Shown in pieces: positions 32,201 to 42,125 of a stretch of 64,000 bases of DNA. Positions within the stretch are counted from its first letter, which is position 1. Every line of letters begins with the position of its first letter. Source of the DNA: Volutella citrinella (lineage: Eukaryota; Ascomycota; Sordariomycetes; Hypocreales; Nectriaceae). The notes below the pieces were generated by a model. That model was not told the origin of the DNA. It did no database searches and worked only from the letters and a program-made list of their open reading frames with translations. The stretch spans positions 310,001 to 374,000 of the forward strand of contig JAWZSP010000001.1 in NCBI GenBank assembly GCA_034401135.1, read 5' to 3'. The position numbers and the translations under genes were made by a program.

Positions 32201-32863
32201 CTAGTTGGCGATGGCAGTCCAGTTGTCGGCATACTTGCTCCGGCACTCAGCCCCAATCCGGCAACTCGTAGCAATGTACGCCTTTTGGATGGGAGCCGTG
32301 GCGGCGTGGTGCGTCTCGAGCCAATCCGTCTCGCACTTGCTGTTAATCTCCCGCTCCACAGCCCTGAGAGCCTTAACCGTGTAGGTAGCGTACTTTGTCT
32401 CGGCCCACAGACACACTATCTCGCCCTTCTTCGCGTCACACTGCTGCTTCTTGTCCTTAAGGTCCGTCATCCGGACGCCGTCCTTGTCAGTCTTGACCTT
32501 TTCAGGCGCCACCCAGGAGAGCTTTCCCGACTCGCTGTAACCAGAGGGCTCCCACTTGACCTCGTCGGGGCTGAGGATGAAGGAGCAGCCGTCGGCTTCG
32601 AAACACTCGACGTTGTCGGAAACCTGGAGCCAGCGACTCATGTTCTTCTCGTTGCCTGCATGTGTGACCTGGCCTGTTGTCAGAATTCTCCCAAAGTGGG
32701 GATACGACGGCGAATTTAATAGAGTCTTGGCGGAAAGAACGGCAGGTGCACTTACAGTTGTGTTTGATGCGGTGCAGGTTTCAATCGATGGCTCCTCGGC
32801 CTCGGGAAGTGGGCTGGCCATGGCCACAAGGGCAAGGGGTAGCAGGGCGAAAAGAGACAGCAT
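32201..32863 (-). CDS. Cysteine-rich secreted protein, probable paralogue of the first gene
   Basis: Two exons (32863-32756 and 32668-32201) give 191 residues; the intron has a strong GTAAGT donor and CCAG acceptor. Its length is a multiple of three with no stop, so a retained-intron form would stay open (220 residues). After the signal peptide (MLSLFALLPLALVAMA) there are paired cysteines, C-x5-C, C-x8-C and C-x5-C, plus two single ones. CLWAETKYATYTV corresponds to CIWMATEYVSYSV in the protein at 110-644, and the last pair is likewise near the C-terminus. I read the two as paralogues that have diverged strongly. Likely extracellular; role unknown. Confidence 0.8.
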   Translation of the reverse strand: MLSLFALLPLALVAMASPLPEAEEPSIETCTASNTTVSAPAVLSAKTLLNSPSYPHFGRILTTGQVTHAGNEKNMSRWLQVSDNVECFEADGCSFILSPDEVKWEPSGYSESGKLSWVAPEKVKTDKDGVRMTDLKDKKQQCDAKKGEIVCLWAETKYATYTVKALRAVEREINSKCETDWLETHHAATAPIQKAYIATSCRIGAECRSKYADNWTAIAN

Positions 32864-33528
32864 GCTGAGCAGTTTTTTGACACTTGGGCTTTCTTGATGA
32901 TTTCAGACTGTTGGCTAGGGAGACTGAGGACTGAAAACAAGAGGTGAGAAGCCGGAGAGCCATACGTTTATATAGTAAGCCATCCCAAACCATAACCCTG
33001 GAGCGGGACATGACCTTCATCCTAAAGGGGCGCTTTCAGCTGTGCAAAGTCTCGGGATTCGGCTATCAGCACTGCCTAGACGGAAGTAGGGAATTCTTCT
33101 GTCTAAATTTACACTCGCATCATGACCGGTCCTCGAAGCCGCTGCCCAATCTGTGCCATCGGCCCATCCCTCTTCCTCCAGGCTTGGCAGGCCCTGTCTA
33201 CCCGAAGTGCCATTTCTAGACAGACTTGTACATAATTATACTTTATCCTTGAAATCCGTTATTAAAATGTCTTTATTTGCAAAAGTCTTTCCTGTTCCTG
33301 GGCTTATGGAGACGCATCATGCTAGCTGGAGGGGTGTAAAGGCATGCCGACGCAGGGTAGCAGAGGAGACTGGTGCGAGGGGAAAGAAAAGCAAAATCAC
33401 TGATTACATAACCACAGCCTCGGTAAAAAATTGTCCGTCTCCGCGCCTACAGAGCCATGTACCCTGATATTCCAGCGAACGGGAAAAGCTACAGACTAGG
33501 CGCTCTTGTTTATTTATAGCCTGGTATA
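32864..33528. other. Intergenic region, divergent promoters
   Basis: 665 bp between a secreted-protein gene and an F-box gene. No gene recognised. Confidence 0.5.
32968..32974 (-). promoter_or_regulatory. TATA-like box of the 191-residue secreted protein
   Basis: TATATAA on the minus strand about 105 bases before the ATG at 32863. Confidence 0.45.
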
Positions 33529-34419
33529 ATGAACTCTCACGATCCCTCCACTATTGATAAAGCCATTCGTGATGGCTCCATTCGCCGACATATGCCAAGA
33601 ATGGACCGCACGCTGGACGAGGCTGACCTCGAGACGCATTGCCCCCTGGACAACGGCCGGCATATTGTCCAATCCTTGCTTTCGCTTGGCCGACTCGATC
33701 TACTCCCGCTAGAACTCATCAACATGATCCTTGTTGGGCTTGACGTGCCTTCACTCACCACTTTTCGACGGGTGAACCACAGAGCACTCAGTCTTGTCGA
33801 CTCACTGCAGAATTACAAGACCGTGTTCGAGCATTGCCCAGATGTGCTCCGTGCTATTATTAGCATCAACGCAACGCACTTTACTTTCTACCAACTCTAT
33901 CAAACTCTGTCCTCTGCCAAGTGCGAAACATGCGATCGGTTCGGCAGCTATCTGTACATCCTCGCCTGCAAGCGAGTGTGTTACTTTTGCTTTACCAAGG
34001 ACCGCGAATATCTTCCACTGTCGACACCACAGGTGACAAAGGTGACAGGCCTATCGAAGAAAGCCATCGAAAACCTGTCGCATGTCACAAGTATTCCAGG
34101 AATGTATACGGCTTTTGGAAAGATCTCGAGGAAGAGAATGAAACTTTGGGATCGCGGTTTTATTCGCAACTACCTGTCGAAGGCATCGCCCGGGGTATTT
34201 GACGCGCAACCGATGCAACAAGACCTTTTCTCAAGAGAATCTCGGCGCTTCATGTCCATCATCTCAGCACCGTACCTAGGACCTGCGGGCGGGATTATAG
34301 ACTGGGGTTATCACTGTGTAAAATGCACAGATGTCACGGAACCACCCAGCATGCATTTCAGGAATAAGTACAGAGCACATGAGATTCTAGAGCATCTTCA
34401 AAAACATGAAAGCATATAA
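33529..34419 (+). CDS. F-box protein with CxxC zinc-finger-like motifs
   Basis: An intronless gene of 296 residues. An F-box lies at about residues 55-100 (LDLLPLELINMILVGLDVPS, then LTTFRRVNHRALSLV). It is followed by a four-cysteine arrangement, KCETCDRFGSYLYI and KRVCYFCF, that could bind zinc, and another pair (YHCVKCTDV) near the C-terminus. Many filamentous fungi have expanded families of such F-box proteins. They are taken to be SCF ubiquitin-ligase adaptors binding Skp1, with unknown targets. The start codon is the first in the frame; an ATG at residue 22 is a possible alternative but the F-box is kept in both. Confidence 0.82.
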   Translation: MNSHDPSTIDKAIRDGSIRRHMPRMDRTLDEADLETHCPLDNGRHIVQSLLSLGRLDLLPLELINMILVGLDVPSLTTFRRVNHRALSLVDSLQNYKTVFEHCPDVLRAIISINATHFTFYQLYQTLSSAKCETCDRFGSYLYILACKRVCYFCFTKDREYLPLSTPQVTKVTGLSKKAIENLSHVTSIPGMYTAFGKISRKRMKLWDRGFIRNYLSKASPGVFDAQPMQQDLFSRESRRFMSIISAPYLGPAGGIIDWGYHCVKCTDVTEPPSMHFRNKYRAHEILEHLQKHESI

Positions 34420-34557
34420 TGATGGATCCTGAATTAGAAGCGAGGCGCAATCGCGCGTGCCGGGGAATTAATCTGAAAATGATCCGGTGGGCCTGACGGA
34501 TGGCCGACCGCCCCTCGCAAATCGACACCGGCTCATTCGTTCGCCCAATATACTTTG

Positions 34558-34580
34558 CGGAGTGTCGGAGAGTGTCGGAG
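34558..34580 (+). promoter_or_regulatory. Three direct CGGAG repeats upstream of the amidase gene
   Basis: CGGAG occurs at 34558, 34566 and 34576 in the same orientation, about 170-190 bases before the amidase ATG and 70-90 bases before a TATATAT box. Directly repeated CGG triplets are typical of Zn2Cys6 binding sites. Binding is inferred. Confidence 0.45.
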
Positions 34581-34645
34581 TATCGAGGTGTGGCCAATCA
34601 ATTAATACCCGGCCACCAATGGCCTTGATAGGCAATTGAGCCCAA

Positions 34646-34652
34646 TATATAT
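34646..34652 (+). promoter_or_regulatory. TATA-like box of the amidase gene
   Basis: TATATAT about 100 bases before the ATG at 34749. Confidence 0.5.
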
Positions 34653-34748
34653 CAATGCTACCCCGCCGCTGGGCTCCTTTTTCTGCGCAACAAGTTCAAC
34701 AACACTCGGCTTGGATTCTTAAGCTTTCACAAACATCAAAACTCAGTA

Positions 34749-36803
34749 ATGGCTTCTCTTAATCTCGTCGAGGCGTCTATCGAAGACTTGCAACATGCTC
34801 TGTCCTCTGGGTCCGTGACGAGCGTCGACCTTGTCGCTCGCTATCTGCGCCGCATCAGCGCCTACGATTGCCGCGGCGTCGCCCTCAACGCCATTCCCGT
34901 ACTCAATAATGCCATCTTTGACGAGGCCGGGGCCTCTGATGACCGGAGAGCCGCGGGAGAGCCCGTCCGGGCCCTGGAGGGCATCCCTTTCACTGCAAAG
35001 GACAGCTTCAAAGTCACCGGCCAGATCACTGCTGCCGGGTCGCCTGCGTTTGCCGATCTCGTCGCCAACGAGGATGCACACCTCGTTCACGTCGTCCGCC
35101 AGGCTGGTGGTGTCCTGGTTGGCCGGACAAACATGCCCGCGGCCGCGTGTGGTGGCATGCAGAGGGGCGTCTATGGAAGAGCCGAGAACCCTTACAACCC
35201 CGAGTTTCTGGCCGCAGCTTTTGCTTCTGGCTCATCCAACGGCTCCGGTGTCTCAACAGGTGCCTCGATGGCCTCTTTCGGGCTGGGCTCAGAGACTGTC
35301 TCGTCGGGACGGTCTCCAGCCTCCAACAACGGCCTAGTCGCGTACACGCCCTCAAAAGGCTGGCTATCTTGCCGGGGGCTGTGTCCTCTGTATCCAACAT
35401 GCGATGTTCCAGTGCCGCACACTCGTACCGTCAAGGATATGCTCGCTGTCGTCGACGTGTTGCGCATTCCCGACACGGCAGACGAAGGTGACTTCTGGCG
35501 TACGCAGCAATTCGTCAAGATGCCGACGCCGTGGGCTGATGCGCCCAAGTCATTGAAGGCTTTATCATCATCCAATTCTCTCCAGGGAATTACAATTGCC
35601 GTCCCCGAAATCTATATCGGTGGCCCAACCCCCGCGGGTGTGAAGCCAGTCACTTGCAGCCCAGAAGTCATCGCACTATGGGAGAGAGCGGCCATAGACC
35701 TGAAGGCCCTTGGAGCTGTCATCAAGTACGTCCCCGACTTTCCCGCTGTGACAGGTTATGAGAATCCGGATACACTGCCACCAGGCTGCCCTCGACTTCC
35801 TGACGATTGGGTCATGGCGGAGCGTGGCCGCCTCATCGCGCATGCTTGGAACGATTTCATCAAATCCTTCAAAGATCCGAACCGCCCTGACATTTTTGCG
35901 ATTGATACCATGGACATTTACCCCGAGTCTCTACGGACGGAAGCCGAGATGCGCCATTTCGAACACGCCAACGGTATTCATTACTCCAAACTGCCCGAGT
36001 ATGTAAAGGAAGACTCGTTGCATACCGTCAAGGGCCTTGACAAAGCAGTCGAAGCCTTGGAAGGGATGCGAAAGATCTTGTTCGAAGAATGGCTTGATTC
36101 ACATGGATGCAACCTTGCCGTGTTCCCAGCGGCTGGTGATGTCGGCCCTGCCAACGCAGATCGTGATTTCGATGGTGCTGCATCAGCCTGGCGGAACGGA
36201 GTGCACTACAGCACGGGAAACCGAGCCATCAGACACCTGGGCATCCCGACTGTCTCTGTTACCATGGGGTTGATGGAGAAGAAGCAAGTGCCTATGGGTT
36301 TGACCTTTGCTGGCAAAGCTTTCGACGATGTCAATCTCCTGAGGTGGGCCAACGCATATGAGAACAAGTCACATCATCGAGTGGCACCAATCCACACGCC
36401 TCCGCTGGATAGTGATTTGGTTACTGGGCTCTATCCAGAGGGTACTGCAAAGGCTGCAGCGCGCCCTCGCCTGGAAGTTAGTTCCTTTACTATTGCCGAC
36501 GCCCAGGGTGGTTTTGTCAATGTGCGCGGACAGGGCGCAATCTACACAAGTACAGGAGCCGCCAAGCCCTCCCTGGAAGTTAGTATTGATGTAACTCCCC
36601 TCTCACCACAGGAAATTACCATCAGCTCAACCTCGGAGCCAGATAAGTTCTTGTTTCAGTTCCAGTCACGGACGCCAGAGCCCATCAAACGAGAGGTACA
36701 CGACCTTACACGAATGCAGGTTGCTCGAGATCAAATCATGTGTGTTTTGCTGGCGAGGGCAGTCCCGGATGGTCGACCGACGGGCTGGCTTGGGCTGTTG
36801 TAG
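34749..36803 (+). CDS. Amidase-signature hydrolase with C-terminal extension
   Basis: A single exon of 684 residues. The amidase-signature triad is visible: Lys84 (FTAKDSF), cis-Ser162 (in ASGSSNGSG) and nucleophile Ser186 (GSETVSSGRSPAS), with the usual 24-residue spacing between the serines. The segment around the nucleophile departs from the common TDxGGSIR, having VSSG instead of GGSI. The family hydrolyses amide bonds of many substrates (fatty acid amides, acetamide-like compounds, allophanate). At about 570 residues the core is complete; the remaining 110 or so (from ARPRLEVSSFTIADAQ) form a beta-rich-looking extension not usual for the family. No signal peptide, so probably cytosolic. 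Confidence 0.88.
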   Translation: MASLNLVEASIEDLQHALSSGSVTSVDLVARYLRRISAYDCRGVALNAIPVLNNAIFDEAGASDDRRAAGEPVRALEGIPFTAKDSFKVTGQITAAGSPAFADLVANEDAHLVHVVRQAGGVLVGRTNMPAAACGGMQRGVYGRAENPYNPEFLAAAFASGSSNGSGVSTGASMASFGLGSETVSSGRSPASNNGLVAYTPSKGWLSCRGLCPLYPTCDVPVPHTRTVKDMLAVVDVLRIPDTADEGDFWRTQQFVKMPTPWADAPKSLKALSSSNSLQGITIAVPEIYIGGPTPAGVKPVTCSPEVIALWERAAIDLKALGAVIKYVPDFPAVTGYENPDTLPPGCPRLPDDWVMAERGRLIAHAWNDFIKSFKDPNRPDIFAIDTMDIYPESLRTEAEMRHFEHANGIHYSKLPEYVKEDSLHTVKGLDKAVEALEGMRKILFEEWLDSHGCNLAVFPAAGDVGPANADRDFDGAASAWRNGVHYSTGNRAIRHLGIPTVSVTMGLMEKKQVPMGLTFAGKAFDDVNLLRWANAYENKSHHRVAPIHTPPLDSDLVTGLYPEGTAKAAARPRLEVSSFTIADAQGGFVNVRGQGAIYTSTGAAKPSLEVSIDVTPLSPQEITISSTSEPDKFLFQFQSRTPEPIKREVHDLTRMQVARDQIMCVLLARAVPDGRPTGWLGLL

Positions 36804-37275
36804 GTGGCTGCATAGTGAGTTTGGGGGCAAGGAATCTGTGATAGCGTGGACAAGTCCACCAGGGAGTTGAGGACGAGGAGCATTACTTGAGCCCCACCCA
36901 CTGTGCAGACTATACATAATATCGCCGGGAACTACCTCCTTCTGGAATCGTTTCCGAACGAGCTTAAAACCATCTATCGGCTTCCGCCACTATGTTAGTG
37001 GAAACCAACTTCAGTTTGGCAAAGCTCCTCAACCTCCACATCTTGTACACAGATATGTAGCCGGCCACCACTACTAGATACATAGCAGATGACGAGATAA
37101 GTGCGTTACAGTACAGGTGCGGACAAATAATTTTCCGACACAGCTCTCAAGCCACAAAGCTACAGAGCTGAATGTGAAGAGGGGTAGCTGCCCAACGCAA
37201 CAACACGCATCTTCAACTTCGCTCTCATCCTATACAGGTTCCCTTAGCGAGCCTGCTCGTTGCTTGTCCTCGGAG
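36804..37275. other. Intergenic region
   Basis: 472 bp before the NLR gene. The NLR frame is open upstream of its ATG without another ATG. No other gene seen. Confidence 0.5.
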
Positions 37276-40200
37276 ATGCCAGACTGCAGTAGTTACACTG
37301 TCGGCTGGATATGCGCCATAACCACGGAACGGGTTGCCGCCGAAGCATTTCTCGATGAGCAGCATCAGCAACCCGATGATGGGTCCCCATCCGACAACAA
37401 CGACTATGCCTTTGGTCGAATGGGCCCCCACAACGTCGTCATAGCCGTGTTGCCCGAGGGAGAATACGGCACATCAGCAGCAGCCAGTGTCGTACGAGAT
37501 ATGCTGCGCAGCTTTCCCGATATCCGAATTGGGCTCATGGTTGGTGTTGGCGGCGGTGCACCCAGTCAACAGAACGACATTCGTCTGGGTGATGTGGTCG
37601 TTGCCACTTCGAAAGACGGCCAGACCAGTGTTGTTCAATATGACTTTGGCAAGAAAGTCCAGGACAAGGAGTTCAGTGTCACGAGCTGCCTCAACCAAGC
37701 GCCAAAAATTCTCCGAAACGCCGTCAATGGCTTGAAGGCTCACTATGAAAGCAACGGGCATTCACTGCAAGAAAAAATAAATGAAGTCCTGGAAAAGAAG
37801 CCACGACTCAAAGGGAAGTACAAACGGCCTGATCCGACCAGTGACAGACTCTACGAGAGTACTGTTGTGCATCCAAATGGTAAAGCGACATGTGCCCTCG
37901 ACTGTGGCGACAACCCGGCTCGCTTAGTAGCGCGACAGGACCGGACTGCTTACGATGACGACCCGACTATACACTATGGCGTGATTGCATCGGCAAATCA
38001 GTTAGTCAAGGACGCTACGTTGCGAGATAAGCTCATCAAGGAACGGGGCGTCTTGTGTTTCGAGATGGAAGCGGCTGGTTTGATGAACGACTTGCCCTGT
38101 CTTGTTATTCGAGGCATCTGCGACTACTCCGACTCCCACAAGAACAAAAACTGGCAAGGCTACGCGGCCATGACGGCAGCTGCTTATGCCAAGGACCTTT
38201 TATGCCGCATCCGTCCGGCAAATGTGACTACAGAGAAGCGGTTGCAGGAGTTGTGCTCTGATAGTTAGTTGGCAGCTCCACACCGTGAAACAGATATTAA
38301 TGCTACGCAGTTCAGCAAGTCACGGCCCGCACCGATGCCAACGTCTTGGCCTTGGGGTCTAAAGCCCAGCGAGAGGAGGACCGCCTCATACTCAACTGGT
38401 TGACCAAGCTAGAACACGGGCCCCAACATAGCCAGATAAGCAGAATGCGACAACCAGGCACTGGCCAATGGCTGTTGGAGTCTGAAGAGTACAAACGATG
38501 GCTCTCCGGTCGAAATTGTACGATTCTTTGCACTGGCATTCCCGGGGCAGGCAAGACGATTCTCACCTCCATTGTGGTGAACGACCTGATCGAGAAGACC
38601 AGAACAGATCCCTCGTGTGGCCTGGCCTTTATTTATTTCGACTTTCGGCGCCAGGGGGAACAAGTTCTCTCAGACTTGTTTGCAACCATTTTGCAACAAC
38701 TATCAGGCCTATTGCAAGAGCTACCAAATGCTGTCAGGAACAGCTACGAACGACATCACAAGCACCAAACGCATCCGGATCTTCACGAGTACGTCGGTAT
38801 GATTGAGTCGGTGACGTCAGCGTTCAAACAATTCTATATTGTCGTGGACGCCCTCGATGAGTCTCCCTCAGACAACGACTGCCGCGCCAAGTTTCTTTCG
38901 GAGCTGTTTAAAATACAGCAGAAAACAGGAGCAAACATTTTCGCTACTTCCAGACCTCTTCCAGAGATATTAGTAGAATTTGACGATGCTACGCCAATCA
39001 AAGTGAAGGCAGCTGATGACGACTTGCGGCTCTACGTTGATGACCGACTTGCTGGGTTTCCAGCGTTCGTGAAGAAGAATCCGATTCTCAAATCAGAGAT
39101 TATAGAGAAAATCGTTGAGACAGTCGATGGGATGTAAGTACTCACAATCAAGACCTAGCAAATGAGTGGGTGTTTTATTGAAGCTGACACAGATAGGTTT
39201 TTGCTGGCAAAGTTACACCTTGATGATATGGCTACAAAACCATCCGAAAAACAAATCAAAAATGCCCTTGATGAGCTCAAGAGAGGATCCCAGTCATACG
39301 ACGCCGCTTACACCAAAGCCATGGAGCGAATTGAATCACAGGCGAAAGCGCATAGACTCCTCGCCCGGCGCGTCATGTCGTGGATCGTGTGCCGCCGGCA
39401 GACTTTTCTATCTGCTGAAGCTTTTCGTGAGGCTTTAGCTGTGGAACCCAATACACGCGACTTGGATCCCAGTAATCTTGCCGACACAGGACTGCTGGTA
39501 TCTGTCTGTGCTGGCCTTGTGGACATGGATGAAAATTCCGGCGCCTTTAGGCTTGTCCACTATACGACACAAGACTACTTTGAGCGAACCCGCCATCAGT
39601 GGTTCTCGGACGCCGAGGGAGAAATGGCAGAGGTTTGCCTAACATACCTCTCCTTTGACGTCTTTGGTGCTGGCCCATGCCACATAACGCCAAACTTGAT
39701 GATTCGACACATGAGCCACCCGTTTTATTACTACGCTGCTCGTAACTGGGGCCACCACCTTCGTGCAAGCCAGGCTCCATCCGATCTAGCGTTGAGTTTT
39801 CTGCAGAAAAAGGCCCACGTTGCATCGGTTCTAGAAACCATGTTTATTCTCCATTTCGACATTCCGGGTCAAAAATATGACACACATGTGACCACCACAT
39901 ACCCCAGAACTTGGACAGGTGCTAACCTGGCCGTCTACTTTGGGCTTTCCCACGCTGTGGAATATTTTCTCGGCGAAGACTCGTGGTTGCAGAAACTAGA
40001 CGTGTTTGGAAAGGCCCCTCTGATCTGGGCAGCTGCCAAGGGACATGCAGATGTTGTCCAACTCATGCTCAAGTCTGCTAGGCTCGACTTGAACATTTAC
40101 GATCCTTTCTGCGGAGACTCTCCGCTACACTGGGCGGCTAAATATGGCCATACAGCAGTAGTCAACCTGCTCCTAAGCACAAAGCAGGTTGATCCTGATG

Positions 40201-41660
40201 GCTATAATATTGGCCTTCGTTATGCCTCTGGATATGGCAAAGCTAATATTGAAGAACATTTCGGAAGAAGCCACTATTTTGGCTTTGTTGAATCTAGTTT
40301 TGATGAACCTTCCTTTCTGGAATGGGGTCAAAAATGTTGTCAAGACGGCAATGACGTAATCGCGTATGTGATACGGACAGATCTAGACGTTGACCAGGGC
40401 CTCAAATTCATCTCAGATTGGAGCGAGACATCGGCGCTGATGATGGCTGTTGTTGGTGAGCATGTATTTACAGCCAAGGCTCTCCTTGACACGGGCTCGG
40501 TTGACATTAACCGAGAGGACAGGGAGGGTCGCACGGCCCTATGGCATTCTGTGGTGGCCGCCAACGAAGACATGACAAGGATGCTACTTGGATTCGGAGA
40601 GGTGGAAGTCAACCACAGGCAAGCAAACGGCCAGACGCCCCTATATGCAGCCGCGGAAAAAAACCATGCGGCAATAGTTGAGATGCTGCTTAATACAGGA
40701 AAAGCAGACGTCAACGCCAGGTCGAAACTGGGGCGGACACCGTTGTTCGCTGCTGCAGGGTCGGAACGGTTAGGTAATTTAGACCAAGCTGAGACGCTAT
40801 GGAGGATGCAGCGCACTGGAGATTTTTACCAGGAGCATACAGCATTGCTGGAGAACATGTTCCGGAGCTCTAGGTCCCAGGCTGTCTTTGGCCAGCGCTC
40901 TGCACTTTCGGTCCTGCTAGAGGCCGAGGACATCGAGGTCGACTATAAGGAGGACGAGTACGGCGCCTCGCCATTCTCATGCGCGTGCGAGCACGGCTGC
41001 CTTGAGGCAGCAAAAATGTTGATCAAAACTGGGAAAGTCGATTTTGATGCTGTCGATGACCAATATGGAGCAACGCCCTTATGGTGGGCCGTATTAAATG
41101 GGCACGAGGAGGTCGTCAGGCTGCTGCTAGACACGGGCAAGGCCAATCCCCATACACGCGACGCTAAAACCGACCACAGTCCATTGTCTAGGGCTGTCGT
41201 GGGGGGTAACAATTCTATTCTCAGGATGCTGCTGGAGTCCCACAAGAATAACCTCAACATGCTCTACGGCAAAGAGCGTCGAACGCTCTTGGGCTGGGCA
41301 TGCCATAAACATCACGGCGAGCAAGTGAAAACTCTCCTTGAGACGGGCCGGGTTGATGTCAATCTGCCAGATCGAAATGGACGAACGCCGCTACTGTGTG
41401 TAATGGAGACTCGCTTTTTGCACTTGTCGGATGGGAGGCCCGGTCCAAGTCTACTTGGCATTATTAAGCAGCTCCTCGATGTTGGCAACACTGACGTCAA
41501 TGTCAAGGGTCCGGATGGCAGATCGGCGCTCAGTGTGGCATTCGAAGATCGCAATATCGAGGTAATGGAGTTGCTACTTGGTGTTCCAGGTATTGAGGTC
41601 AACTCTAGGGAGTCGGGACAGCAATGGTCAGACACTCCTGTGGCAAGCCGCAGCGACTAA
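37276..41660 (+). CDS. NLR-like protein: PNP-UDP phosphorylase, NACHT and ankyrin repeats
   Basis: Three exons (37276-38263, 38311-39133, 39197-41660) give 1424 residues. Residues 8-310 form a purine nucleoside phosphorylase-like sensor domain (VGWICAITTERVAAEAF at the start; EMEAAGL and RGICDYSDSHKNKNWQGYAA near the end). The NACHT NTPase follows with Walker A GIPGAGKT (405-412) and Walker B FYIVVDALDES. Ankyrin repeats run from about 870 to the end. This N-terminal/NACHT/repeat plan is that of fungal NLRs, which act in self/non-self recognition and heterokaryon incompatibility. The frame ends at 41660, but in another frame (to 41832) clear ankyrin sequence continues, so the last repeats appear lost by a one-base insertion in the G run at 41615-41617. 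A 40201-40440 segment interrupts the regular repeats. Confidence 0.9.
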
Positions 41661-41832
41661 TGAAACCTCCGTAGTCAAGATGGTTGTGGTGGCGACAGGC
41701 AAGGCCGATGTCAATGCCGAGAATCGTGATGGTAGGACTCCTCTGTCGATTGCATGTGAGAGGCGTTTTGTCTCTGTGGTTGAATTGTTGACGCAAACAG
41801 GCCTCGCAAAAGGCCTTGAGAAGGAAAAGTGA
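41619..41832 (+). pseudogene. Out-of-frame ankyrin tail of the NLR gene
   Basis: In a different frame from the NLR, translation gives NGQTLLWQAAATNETSVVKM and then ENRDGRTPLSIACERRFVSV, two ankyrin repeats ending in a stop at 41832. Deleting one G from 41615-41617 would join it to the NLR; no plausible intron does so. Either the allele is truncated or the base is an error. Confidence 0.7.
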
Positions 41833-42125
41833 GTAGGAAAAGGAGGCTGGGTTGAGTTCCCGAAGGCTTCAAACACAGCAACAACTCTGCCACAAAAATG
41901 CTGCTTAATATGAAACATGTCATTCAGTAGTCGTATATAGCCAACACAATTATTCTTCATCTTAAATGTCTAATAGCGGAATAGTAAGGTAGAGGATGGA
42001 CTTGTTATCATTGTTTGCAACGAGTTGCTTGTGAGCGCATGCTAATAAGGCGCGTCAGGGAGCATCCACCTCAGTTGCCGCAAGCCGTCTTTTCCGGCCC
42101 TCCTGTCGTTTATCTCCGGCAACAT
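41833..42125. other. Intergenic region between convergent genes
   Basis: 293 bp with the 3' ends of the NLR and the sugar transporter. A/T-rich; no gene. Confidence 0.5.
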
